From a virus, in IMG/VR virus record IMGVR_UViG_3300025127_000121, positions 1 to 34,533 of that record: DNA of 34,533 nucleotides; one strand, given 5' to 3'. Under the pieces are notes generated by a model. The model ran no database searches, was not told where the DNA came from, and worked only from the letters and a program-made list of their open reading frames with translations. Position numbers and translations under genes: made by a program. This document shows positions 1 through 4,576 of the stretch, one piece after another (the stretch's first letter is position 1; each line of letters opens with the position of its first letter).

Positions 1-182
1 GCTGCGTCTGGTACATCTACTGCACACTTCTCCCAGTCATCAGACCATTGAGGTACTTGAACCCAGATGACAGGTTCTTTATCCATTGCGTATGCTGTAG
101 TGGTTATACCTATTAAGATTGCAAACGCGAGTGCCCAAGAAAATATTCGTGGCACCCATTTAAGGGGAATATAATATTTCAT
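1..182 (-). CDS. Small exported protein, partial (cut by window edge)
   Basis: An open frame starts at ATG 182 and runs off the window after about 60 residues. Residues 1-32 look like a signal peptide or N-terminal anchor: basic start, hydrophobic WALAFAILIGITTT, then AYA just before the mature part beginning MDKEP. The visible mature part is Trp-rich and acidic. The start overlaps the stop of the 31-aa gene upstream (ATGA), which supports it. I do not recognise the family. It is probably a periplasmic or membrane-attached protein expressed with the hli cluster. Confidence 0.6.
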   Translation of the reverse strand, partial: MKYYIPLKWVPRIFSWALAFAILIGITTTAYAMDKEPVIWVQVPQWSDDWEKCAVDVPDA

Positions 183-274
183 ATTAATCCTGCCATTCCT
201 GCTGCTGTTCCTACAACAACGAAAAACCCAAACTCGATTAATGCGTAGTAGGGTGAGTATGCTAATTTTTTCAT
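179..274 (-). CDS. 31-aa single-helix membrane peptide
   Basis: The translation begins MKKLAYSPYYALIEFGFFVV and ends GTAAGMAGLI. It has a Shine-Dalgarno AAGGAG about 5 nt before ATG 274 and an ATGA overlap with the next gene. Residues 10-30 form one small-residue-rich hydrophobic helix. The size and single helix recall the tiny photosystem or cytochrome subunits, but I could not match it to a named one. It is the penultimate gene of the hli operon inside this window. The function is unknown; that it is translated is well supported by the ribosome site and the coupling. Confidence 0.65.
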   Translation of the reverse strand: MKKLAYSPYYALIEFGFFVVVGTAAGMAGLI

Positions 275-305
275 GTTCTCCTTTTTAGATTGAGGGTTAA
301 AAGTG

Positions 306-320
306 ACTCGCTATGCGAGT
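306..320 (-). terminator. Small hairpin, possible weak terminator or attenuator
   Basis: A perfect 6-bp stem (ACTCGC/GCGAGT) with a 3-nt loop lies between the 24-aa and 31-aa genes. On the minus strand it is followed by CACTTTTAA. The U-run is short, so partial termination or mRNA end protection is more likely than a full stop. Confidence 0.3.
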
Positions 321-341
321 GGTGTAAAGACCTATGATTCT

Positions 342-416
342 TTATGCGTATGCTATGCTACCTACACCTGTGACGAGGTATAGAGTAACAAATGTTGTGA
401 ATAAAACGTGATACAT
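342..416 (-). CDS. 24-aa hydrophobic peptide
   Basis: The translation begins MYHVLFTTFVTLYLVTGVGS and ends IAYA. It has a good ribosome site, AGGAG, 8 nt before ATG 416, and starts 2 nt after the stop of the 57-aa gene. It could be a minimal single-pass membrane peptide, or a bare signal-like sequence (it ends AYA). It matches no family I know. At 24 codons its main support is the ribosome site and its place in a tightly packed operon. Confidence 0.5.
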   Translation of the reverse strand: MYHVLFTTFVTLYLVTGVGSIAYA

Positions 417-418
417 TG

Positions 419-592
419 TTATGCTCCTTGGTATACTGGTGTCATTACTCCACCACCTTCATCGTCATCATCATCGTCACCATTCATGGCACGAAGGAAT
501 AACTCAACGAATACTATGGCTCCTACTGGGTAGAAACACCATAGTATTGCTTGAAAGGGTGATATAGCGTTCTCTGCTACTAACTCGGTCAC
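419..592 (-). CDS. 57-aa membrane protein with acidic tail
   Basis: I place the start at GTG 592, whose first base is the last base of the TAG stop of the preceding hli gene (TAGTG); the longer frame upstream would overlap that gene out of frame. The start reads MTELVAENAISPFQ. A membrane helix lies at about residues 16-35 (AILWCFYPVGAIVFVELFL), followed by a run of six Asp plus Glu and a GGG linker ending in MTPVYQGA. It is not an hli protein (no NGR.AM motif), yet it is co-transcribed with hli genes. The function is unknown. The acidic soluble tail may face a partner protein or metal ions. Confidence 0.7.
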   Translation of the reverse strand: MTELVAENAISPFQAILWCFYPVGAIVFVELFLRAMNGDDDDDDEGGGVMTPVYQGA

Positions 593-705
593 TATACTAC
601 ACCTGGTATTAGTTGACCTGTGACTAGGTAAGTACCACACAATAGAACGAATCCCATCATTGCGGGTCTACCGATTGCTTGCTCGAAAATGTCTTTATTA
701 TTCAT
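592..705 (-). CDS. hli: High-light-inducible protein, 37 aa
   Basis: This is a minimal one-helix chlorophyll a/b-binding-like protein. It carries a degenerate core AIGRPAMMGFVLLCGTYLVTG and the usual phage tail G-Q-L-I-P-G. The Arg and the small residues that place chlorophyll in Hlip helices are kept, but the normal NGR triad is IGR here. ATG 705 overlaps the previous stop (TAATG). Phage Hlips are thought to bind pigment and protect photosystem II of the infected cell in the thylakoid membrane. It is shorter and more diverged than its neighbours. Confidence 0.85.
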   Translation of the reverse strand: MNNKDIFEQAIGRPAMMGFVLLCGTYLVTGQLIPGVV

Positions 706-842
706 TATACGAAGCCTGGAATTAGTTGACCTGTTGTTAAGTAAGCACCGATACCTGCGATGATACCTAGCATTGCTAGTCTGCCATTTAACTTTTCAGC
801 AACTAACTTTTCTCTTTCAATTGTTTTTGTTTCGGTTGTCAT
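705..842 (-). CDS. hli: High-light-inducible protein, 45 aa
   Basis: The start is ATG 842 (MTTETKTIER), preceded by AGGAG; an in-frame upstream extension would run into the neighbouring gene. The core AEKLNGRLAMLGIIAGIGAY is a canonical Hlip helix with the ExxNGRxAMxG motif, ending LTTGQLIPGFV. It belongs to a run of five Hlip genes and is the most typical copy. Expected role: a thylakoid single-helix protein that dissipates excess light energy and stabilises photosystem II during infection. Confidence 0.93.
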   Translation of the reverse strand: MTTETKTIEREKLVAEKLNGRLAMLGIIAGIGAYLTTGQLIPGFV

Positions 843-843
843 T

Positions 844-954
844 TTAAAATACTCCTGGTAGAATGTGTCCTGTAAATGTGTAAGATACGATACCTGCGAT
901 AACTCCAATCATCGCTAGTCTTCCATTTAGTTTTTCTGCTTTTTCGTCAAACAT
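844..954 (-). CDS. hli: High-light-inducible protein, 36 aa
   Basis: The start is ATG 954, coupled to the preceding stop (TAATG). Only five residues (MFDEK) precede the Hlip core AEKLNGRLAMIGVIAGIVSY, and the end is TGHILPGVF. It is almost identical in its first helix half to the neighbouring 45-aa copy (AEKLNGRLAM), consistent with tandem duplication. A 1-nt gap separates its stop from the next hli start. Confidence 0.92.
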   Translation of the reverse strand: MFDEKAEKLNGRLAMIGVIAGIVSYTFTGHILPGVF

Positions 955-1061
955 TAGAAGATACCTGGAATGATTTGACCTGTAGTTGCGTATGCTCCTA
1001 CTGCTGCTACGAATCCGATCATTGCTGACCAACCGTTAAATCTTTCTGCTTCTGGTGTCAT
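954..1061 (-). CDS. hli: High-light-inducible protein, 35 aa
   Basis: MTPEAERFNGWSAMIGFVAA followed by VGAYATTGQIIPGIF. The Hlip helix is recognisable, but the conserved NGR is NGW, replacing the Arg that normally pairs with the Glu for chlorophyll ligation. Only four residues (MTPE) precede the AERFNG helix. The stop TAA overlaps the next ATG. The Arg-to-Trp change may alter pigment binding. Confidence 0.9.
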   Translation of the reverse strand: MTPEAERFNGWSAMIGFVAAVGAYATTGQIIPGIF

Positions 1062-1087
1062 TGTTTTACTCCGTGTGATAATAGGGT

Positions 1088-1294
1088 TTAGAATATGCCA
1101 GGTATAATATTACCTGTTAGTGCGTATGCACCGATCATTGCAACGAATCCGATCATTGCTAACTGTCCATTAACTGTTTCTGCATTTGTTGCATAGTCAA
1201 TCTCAATTAATTCTGTCTTTGGTTCTACCGCATACATGTTCTGGCGACCACCAGACTCAGTTACAGTGAACGCAGACTTGTACTTTGGTGTCAT
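1088..1294 (-). CDS. hli: High-light-inducible protein with N-terminal extension, 68 aa
   Basis: This is the first gene of the hli operon. Residues 1-34 are a non-Hlip extension (MTPKYKSAFTVTESGGRQNM...), and residues 35-68 hold the core AETVNGQLAMIGFVAMIGAY ending TGNIIPGIF. NGR is NGQ here. A strong sigma-70 promoter lies 28 nt upstream of ATG 1294, so this copy should be the earliest and most abundant. The extension resembles the soluble N-terminus of longer cyanobacterial Hlips. Confidence 0.92.
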   Translation of the reverse strand: MTPKYKSAFTVTESGGRQNMYAVEPKTELIEIDYATNAETVNGQLAMIGFVAMIGAYALTGNIIPGIF

Positions 1295-1321
1295 TGTTAA
1301 CTAATGTAAAGTTATGTACAT

Positions 1322-1350
1322 ATTATATAGCAATTGTAAAGTTTTGTCAA
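1322..1350 (-). promoter_or_regulatory. Sigma-70 promoter of the hli operon
   Basis: On the minus strand, TTGACA (1350-1345), a 17-bp spacer and TATAAT (1327-1322) give a perfect consensus. The predicted start is near 1315, some 20 nt before ATG 1294. The -35 overlaps the last codons of the upstream oxygenase gene, so hli transcription is independent of it. Confidence 0.88.
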
Positions 1351-1886
1351 CAGGGTCGGATAACAATATTTCCTGATACGCTGACTCTCTGTCCGTCTGT
1401 TTTCTTTGGGTATACTGTGTGAATCATCTGTGATGGGAAGATTAAAACGTGTCCCTCACTGGATTTATTGATATCTACCTTCGTTCCTTTGTTATCTTGT
1501 ATGAAATAAAATGGTGCGTCACCATTAGCACAGCTTATATAACAGCTAAAAGAATAAAATGAGTTCTCATGCATATGAGGGTAGTGTTGGTCTCCTTTTT
1601 CCATAATATTACACCACATATTAGTTATGTGTAGGTTCTGTGCACCTTCTGTAGCAATACCATACTTCAGTTTATGGAGATCATAAGCATGATCTATGAG
1701 CAATGTGATCCAATGATGGAATGATTGTGGTACTTCCATCGCATATTCCTGTCGCAGTGACGCTTCCTCAGGATCTTTGTGTATTATCTTTTTCTCTATC
1801 GCAATATCAGATGCTTGTCGCATATCAGCAAAGACGCTTGATGGCATTTCAGCAACAAGTATATCAGTGTTTTCTAAAAATCTCAT
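1347..1886 (-). CDS. 2OG-Fe(II) oxygenase family protein, 179 aa
   Basis: This is a double-stranded beta-helix dioxygenase of the small phage type. The iron facial triad is H104-x-H106 (PHMHEN), with distal H156 in FPSQMIH, and R167 is the likely 2-oxoglutarate anchor (GQRVSVSGNI). HxH instead of HxD is usual in this cyanophage subgroup. The substrate is unknown; protein side-chain or nucleotide hydroxylation are candidates. A terminator sits directly before its start, so it needs its own promoter or read-through, and no strong promoter is visible. It ends inside the hli promoter. Confidence 0.82.
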   Translation of the reverse strand: MRFLENTDILVAEMPSSVFADMRQASDIAIEKKIIHKDPEEASLRQEYAMEVPQSFHHWITLLIDHAYDLHKLKYGIATEGAQNLHITNMWCNIMEKGDQHYPHMHENSFYSFSCYISCANGDAPFYFIQDNKGTKVDINKSSEGHVLIFPSQMIHTVYPKKTDGQRVSVSGNIVIRPC

Positions 1887-1889
1887 AAT

Positions 1890-1915
1890 AAAAAAAGGGC
1901 AGTGTCCCTGCCCTT
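1890..1915 (-). terminator. Rho-independent terminator
   Basis: On the minus strand an 8-bp perfect stem (AAGGGCAG/CTGCCCTT, 1915-1908 with 1902-1895) and a 5-nt loop are followed by a T-run. It ends transcription from 2225 or from the late promoter at 1995-2002 just before the oxygenase gene. Confidence 0.8.
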
Positions 1916-1994
1916 AGTAGTGGTCTTCGATAGGAGTATCATTACAACGCTTCCGAAAACCATCTAGATTAACGTCTATTGGCAAAGACGAATC

Positions 1995-2002
1995 TATTTA
2001 TA
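1995..2002 (-). promoter_or_regulatory. T4-type late promoter TATAAATA
   Basis: An exact TATAAATA on the minus strand lies over the end of the 75-aa gene. A transcript from it would start near 1990 and reach the terminator at 1890-1915 after about 100 nt without a credible gene, so it either makes a short RNA or reads through into the oxygenase gene. Confidence 0.6.
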
Positions 2003-2225
2003 TCTCAGATGTAAAGGATATCACATCTGAAAATCTATCATCAGGAACAAAGGTGACATCCTTATGATCTATTTTCTTTTTAATTGCTTTAAGAGATTGG
2101 TAAGTATCCCAGAGTCGATCTAATTCTTTCTCTGGAAACTGTTCATTCTCTATTGCCAATTTCAATACCTTTCTTACAGATGCAATTGCTGCATCTAATT
2201 CCACGTGTGGTAAACCGCAAGACAT
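1998..2225 (-). CDS. Conserved-looking hypothetical protein, 75 aa
   Basis: MSCGLPHVELDAAIASVRKV...; largely helical and soluble, with a basic AIKKKIDHK stretch in the middle and an acidic end. No signal peptide or membrane segment. ATG 2225 lies 9 nt after the stop of the 76-aa gene, and TTAAGAGGAAAT gives a good Shine-Dalgarno. I do not recognise a domain. A late promoter lies over its 3' end. Confidence 0.6.
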   Translation of the reverse strand: MSCGLPHVELDAAIASVRKVLKLAIENEQFPEKELDRLWDTYQSLKAIKKKIDHKDVTFVPDDRFSDVISFTSEI

Positions 2226-2234
2226 AATTTCCTC

Positions 2235-2465
2235 TTAAGTAGCGTTGTGTGCATAAGCAGCGACCTCTGGATCAGGGTCTAACCACTTAGTATATTCAAA
2301 GTCTTCTATAGCAGTATCTAACTGAATAGAATTATCTAGTAGGTACATATCTCTGTACCTTTGAGTCCATTCATGGAACTTCTGTATTCTATAATCGGGT
2401 TGACCATTTTCAAGGACACCCGAAGAGACGTATCGATAAGGATAACGTTCATAAATTACTTTCAT
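2235..2465 (-). CDS. Hypothetical protein, 76 aa
   Basis: I start at ATG 2465 (MKVIYERYPYRYVSSG) rather than the longer in-frame extension, because the latter would overlap the neighbouring gene by 77 nt; this start overlaps it by 17 nt. The protein is rich in Tyr, Trp, Asp and Glu and predicted soluble: a basic N-terminal strand, then FHEWTQRYRDMYLLD, then an acidic tail. No known motif. Probably one of the small early cyanophage proteins. Confidence 0.6.
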   Translation of the reverse strand: MKVIYERYPYRYVSSGVLENGQPDYRIQKFHEWTQRYRDMYLLDNSIQLDTAIEDFEYTKWLDPDPEVAAYAHNAT

Positions 2466-2685
2466 AATAAAGATCTGATTCAAGATTATCAAGGAGGATC
2501 TCATAATCCTCGTCAACATTACCATAGAAATCGATACCTCGATCTTCGTAATGTCTCATAATTCTATTATACAACTTAGGGTACTCAATGTCAAGTACTA
2601 AATTTCTATTAATCGCTTGCTCCAAAATAGTTCTTTCGCATGTATCTTCCAAGTATGTTGCTGTTATAGTATTTGGGTGTGCCAT
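2449..2685 (-). CDS. Hypothetical acidic protein, 78 aa
   Basis: ATG 2685 has a very good ribosome site (GGAGG, 8 nt upstream) inside the 3' end of the GIY-YIG gene, giving a 77-nt overlap. The sequence is acidic, notably in the second half (NVDEDYEILLDNLESDLY), with no membrane segment. The overlapping start, with a strong Shine-Dalgarno in the other gene's coding region, argues for genuine translation. The function is unknown; such acidic phage proteins can be DNA mimics, but nothing specific shows that here. Confidence 0.6.
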   Translation of the reverse strand: MAHPNTITATYLEDTCERTILEQAINRNLVLDIEYPKLYNRIMRHYEDRGIDFYGNVDEDYEILLDNLESDLYYESNL

Positions 2686-3097
2686 CTGAATCAGCCTCCG
2701 TGAGTACGTTGTTTAAGAATAGTTGACGAGTCTCCTCGTAGTTAACTTGTCCTAGTGTTTTATGTAGAGATATGATCTCTCTTTTAAACGTATCTTTTCC
2801 TACCTTTTTTATTTCTTCTTTCAGTTCATCTGAACTTCCATAATACTTCTTCCAATTGGATTCGCTAGTGACTTTTCGTTTACCTCCTTTTGGTTTTCGT
2901 TTTTGGTAAAAGTATTTTCGTCCGATATATTGTTTACCATTTTGTAGATTTGTAATCCTGTAGACGAAACCGAAGAAATCATCAATGTCGTCAGAAGTAA
3001 AAGCTGTACCTTGATATAGCCAGGGATTTTCATAATCAATCGCAGATTCCGTCCTCGTCGTTAATGTCACGATATGTTGTAGTCTTATCACTATCAC
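2609..3097 (-). CDS. GIY-YIG family endonuclease
   Basis: The N-terminal catalytic module is visible: FGFVYRITN (GIY equivalent, about 43-50), then KQYIGRKYF with YIG and catalytic R60, a Lys-rich region, and KKYYGSS near 83-89. The conserved Glu probably lies in the helix around VNYEETRQLF. The start is uncertain: the frame opens with GTG 3097 and has a second GTG at 3070, neither with a ribosome site, and both overlap the 54-aa gene upstream. It may start just at that gene's end from a non-standard codon. Small free-standing GIY-YIG nucleases in T4-like phages often act as Seg-type homing or DNA-processing enzymes. About 160 aa, no separate DNA-binding domain. Confidence 0.75.
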   Translation of the reverse strand: MIVIRLQHIVTLTTRTESAIDYENPWLYQGTAFTSDDIDDFFGFVYRITNLQNGKQYIGRKYFYQKRKPKGGKRKVTSESNWKKYYGSSDELKEEIKKVGKDTFKREIISLHKTLGQVNYEETRQLFLNNVLTEADSDGTPKYYNSNILGRYMRKNYFGASD

Positions 3098-3200
3098 TAC
3101 TTATACGATAAGCATTAGTGTCAGAATACACTTCAGATTTTAACTCTGCTATTGCTACCTCAAGGTCATTGATGAGTGTTTTAAGATTTCTTTTTTTCAT
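3036..3200 (-). CDS. Small hypothetical protein, 54 aa
   Basis: MKKRNLKTLINDLEVAIAEL is a basic then amphipathic helix; the second half is acidic and Tyr/Asp-rich, ending DINDEDGICD. ATG 3200 directly follows the talC stop, with GGAGGA just upstream, so it is co-expressed with talC. It overlaps the GIY-YIG frame by up to 62 nt. Proteins of this kind are common in cyanophages, but I know no function. Confidence 0.75.
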   Translation of the reverse strand: MKKRNLKTLINDLEVAIAELKSEVYSDTNAYRISSDSDKTTTYRDINDEDGICD

Positions 3201-3854
3201 TTATCCTCCTACAAGTTTAGTCCAATCTTCATCGAACTTTGCTATCCCTTGGTCTGTGAGAATATGCTTATACATTCCACTAAAAATTTTACTAGGAATG
3301 GTACAGATATCAGCACCCACTCTAAAGCAAGAGGCGACTTGGTAAACGTCCCTAATGGAAGCAGCAAGGACTTGTGTTTTTTGTTTATGCGTAGCGTAGA
3401 CATCTGAGATCTCCTCTATAAGTTTGATACCATCGAATGATTGATCGTTAACACGACCAACGAAAGGGGATACATATGTTGCACCTGCCTTGGCAGCAAG
3501 TATTGCTTGTGCTGTAGAGAAACAGAGAGTGACATTTACTGCCACATCATCTGTACTTAAATCTTTACAGACTTTCAATCCCTCTGGGGTAAGAGGTACC
3601 TTAATAGTAATGTTAGGTCCTATTTCAATGTAATCATCTGCCATCTCTAGCATCTCTTCTACTGAATCACCAACGACCTCAGCAGATACAGAAGCATGAA
3701 AAGGAAAGATATCTGATATCTCTTTCAATACCTCACGAGGATCTTTCCCTGCCTTTAACATTAAAGATGGGTTAGTAGTCACACCATCTATTAGACCTGT
3801 ACTATATGCGTCTCTAATAAATTCAGCATCTGAACAATCTAAAAATAGTTTCAT
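3201..3854 (-). CDS. talC: Transaldolase, short TalC/FSA type
   Basis: This 217-aa protein has the size of the TalC/fructose-6-phosphate-aldolase subfamily, not of the longer host TalB. MKLFLDCSDAEF opens the barrel; VTTNPSLM and the Schiff-base Lys K85 in NITIKVPLTPEG are clear, and NVTLCFS and YVSPFVGRVND follow as in the family. It moves a dihydroxyacetone unit between sugar phosphates in the pentose phosphate pathway. In cyanophages it is believed to drive host carbon toward NADPH and ribose for dNTP synthesis, which fits nrdAB nearby. It has its own sigma-70 promoter. Confidence 0.97.
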   Translation of the reverse strand: MKLFLDCSDAEFIRDAYSTGLIDGVTTNPSLMLKAGKDPREVLKEISDIFPFHASVSAEVVGDSVEEMLEMADDYIEIGPNITIKVPLTPEGLKVCKDLSTDDVAVNVTLCFSTAQAILAAKAGATYVSPFVGRVNDQSFDGIKLIEEISDVYATHKQKTQVLAASIRDVYQVASCFRVGADICTIPSKIFSGMYKHILTDQGIAKFDEDWTKLVGG

Positions 3855-3878
3855 GTTGCTCTATAATTTTATGTATTT

Positions 3879-3907
3879 ATTTTACCACCATATTTGATGA
3901 AGGTCAA
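3879..3907 (-). promoter_or_regulatory. Sigma-70 promoter of talC
   Basis: On the minus strand, TTGACC (3907-3902), a 17-bp spacer and TAAAAT (3884-3879), about 25 nt before the talC ATG. It lies just beyond the upstream terminator, so talC forms a separate unit with the 54-aa gene and the GIY-YIG gene. Confidence 0.75.
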
Positions 3908-3928
3908 CCTATGTGTATATAAAGACAT

Positions 3929-3956
3929 AAAAAAAGAGAGTCATTTAGACTCTCTT
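3929..3956 (-). terminator. Rho-independent terminator overlapping a stop codon
   Basis: On the minus strand a 9-bp stem AAGAGAGTC/GACTCTCTT (3956-3948 with 3942-3934) and a 5-nt loop are followed by a T-run. The upstroke and loop encode the last codons of the 58-aa gene, whose TGA lies in the hairpin. Confidence 0.85.
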
Positions 3957-4117
3957 GGGTTATGTAAGTTCCAGTTATTGTTTATAAAGATGTCTAAGTA
4001 CACCCATTTTGCGTAGTGAATCCCACGATAACACAGAAGAGCAAATACTTTTTCTGGGTTATGTTTATCTGGGTCATACTCTGGGATTTCGGGTGGTTCC
4101 CACCCAATTTTTAACAT
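3941..4117 (-). CDS. Hypothetical protein, 58 aa
   Basis: MLKIGWEPPEIPEYDPDKHN then a helical part (EKVFALLCYRGIHYAKWVYL). ATG 4117 has an excellent AGGAGG ribosome site, and a TATAAATA late promoter lies 24 nt further up, so this is probably a late gene. Its stop lies inside the terminator hairpin. Tyr/Trp-rich, soluble or membrane-peripheral, no family recognised. Confidence 0.65.
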   Translation of the reverse strand: MLKIGWEPPEIPEYDPDKHNPEKVFALLCYRGIHYAKWVYLDIFINNNWNLHNPRESK

Positions 4118-4139
4118 CTTTCTTTACCTCCTGTAATAA

Positions 4140-4229
4140 TTATTTATAATTGTACAAGAGTTGAGTTTCAGCGTAGATGATCCCTAGAAACACTACGCTT
4201 GCGAGTAAAATTTCAGAGACTACTAACAT
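4140..4229 (-). CDS. 29-aa membrane peptide
   Basis: MLVVSEILLASVVFLGIIYA followed by a short polar tail (ETQLLYNYK). One hydrophobic helix covers residues 2-20. The start is 2 nt after the stop of the 38-aa gene, with GGAGG upstream. Its last codons coincide with the late promoter of the next gene (the AAT-TAT-AAA-TAA stretch), so sequence there serves two purposes. Function unknown. Confidence 0.6.
   Translation of the reverse strand: MLVVSEILLASVVFLGIIYAETQLLYNYK
4141..4148 (-). promoter_or_regulatory. T4-type late promoter TATAAATA
   Basis: An exact TATAAATA on the minus strand overlaps the stop of the 29-aa gene and lies 24 nt before the ATG of the 58-aa gene, with AGGAGG between. Position and sequence fit a gp55/gp33-type late promoter. 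Confidence 0.65.
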
Positions 4230-4230
4230 C

Positions 4231-4347
4231 TTACTTACCTCCTACTGAGTAAGCATGTCCACGGTAAGTTAATGTTTTTGCCTGTGGATCTTTTTTATCC
4301 TTAGTGCCAGTTTGATACTTAACACCACGATATGTGACTTGTGCCAT
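4231..4347 (-). CDS. DUF4278-like small protein, 38 aa
   Basis: MAQVTYRGVKYQTG opens with the TYRGVKY signature that I recall from the cyanobacterial DUF4278 family, and a second TYRGHAY motif lies near the C-terminus, so the protein is an internal repeat of a short beta element. AGGAG lies 8 nt before ATG 4347. It follows the 3' half of split riboswitch-like element B and may be under its control. The biochemical role of the family is unknown to me. Confidence 0.75.
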   Translation of the reverse strand: MAQVTYRGVKYQTGTKDKKDPQAKTLTYRGHAYSVGGK

Positions 4348-4381
4348 TTGGTTTTCTCCTAAAGTAATTGGATGATTAATC

Positions 4382-4573
4382 CGTTCCTTCAGTCGGCTTT
4401 TGCGTCCTTACAATTTAATCCTTGAGTTTTGCCAAAGTCATAATATAAATCTATCACTTCTTGTCTATGTGCTTCAGTAATCTCTGGGTAATTCTCTGCA
4501 CGAGACACCATATCATTAATGTCTGCACATGTTATAGAAGTAGCAATTAAAATAGGAATCATAAGGATGAACG
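4382..4573 (-). promoter_or_regulatory. Split glutamine-riboswitch-like element B, enclosing a gene
   Basis: The 5' half is CGTTCATCCTTATG (4573-4560) and the 3' half is TAAGGACGCAAAAGCCGACT plus GAAGGAACG (4410-4382), both on the minus strand. CGTTC pairs with GAACG (P1, 5 bp), and TCCTTA with TAAGGA (P2, 6 bp). The order CGTTCA-P2-GACGcAA...GAAGGAACG matches what I remember of the glnA and Downstream-peptide RNAs (glutamine aptamers). Unusually, P2 is closed not by a short loop but by the whole 57-aa gene. Whether it binds ligand is inference. Confidence 0.45.
4389..4562 (-). CDS. 57-aa protein inside riboswitch-like element B
   Basis: MIPILIATSITCADINDMVS begins with a short hydrophobic stretch ending at a Cys, which could be a signal sequence or lipobox-like start (TSITC); the rest is helical and acidic and ends NCKDAKAD. 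The final codons form the 3' half of the riboswitch-like element, and its TGA sits in GACTGAAGG. The start ATG 4562 directly follows CGTTCATCCTT and lacks a Shine-Dalgarno. The C-terminal Cys may pair with the N-terminal one in the periplasm. Family unknown to me. Confidence 0.65.
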   Translation of the reverse strand: MIPILIATSITCADINDMVSRAENYPEITEAHRQEVIDLYYDFGKTQGLNCKDAKAD

Positions 4574-4576
4574 TTC

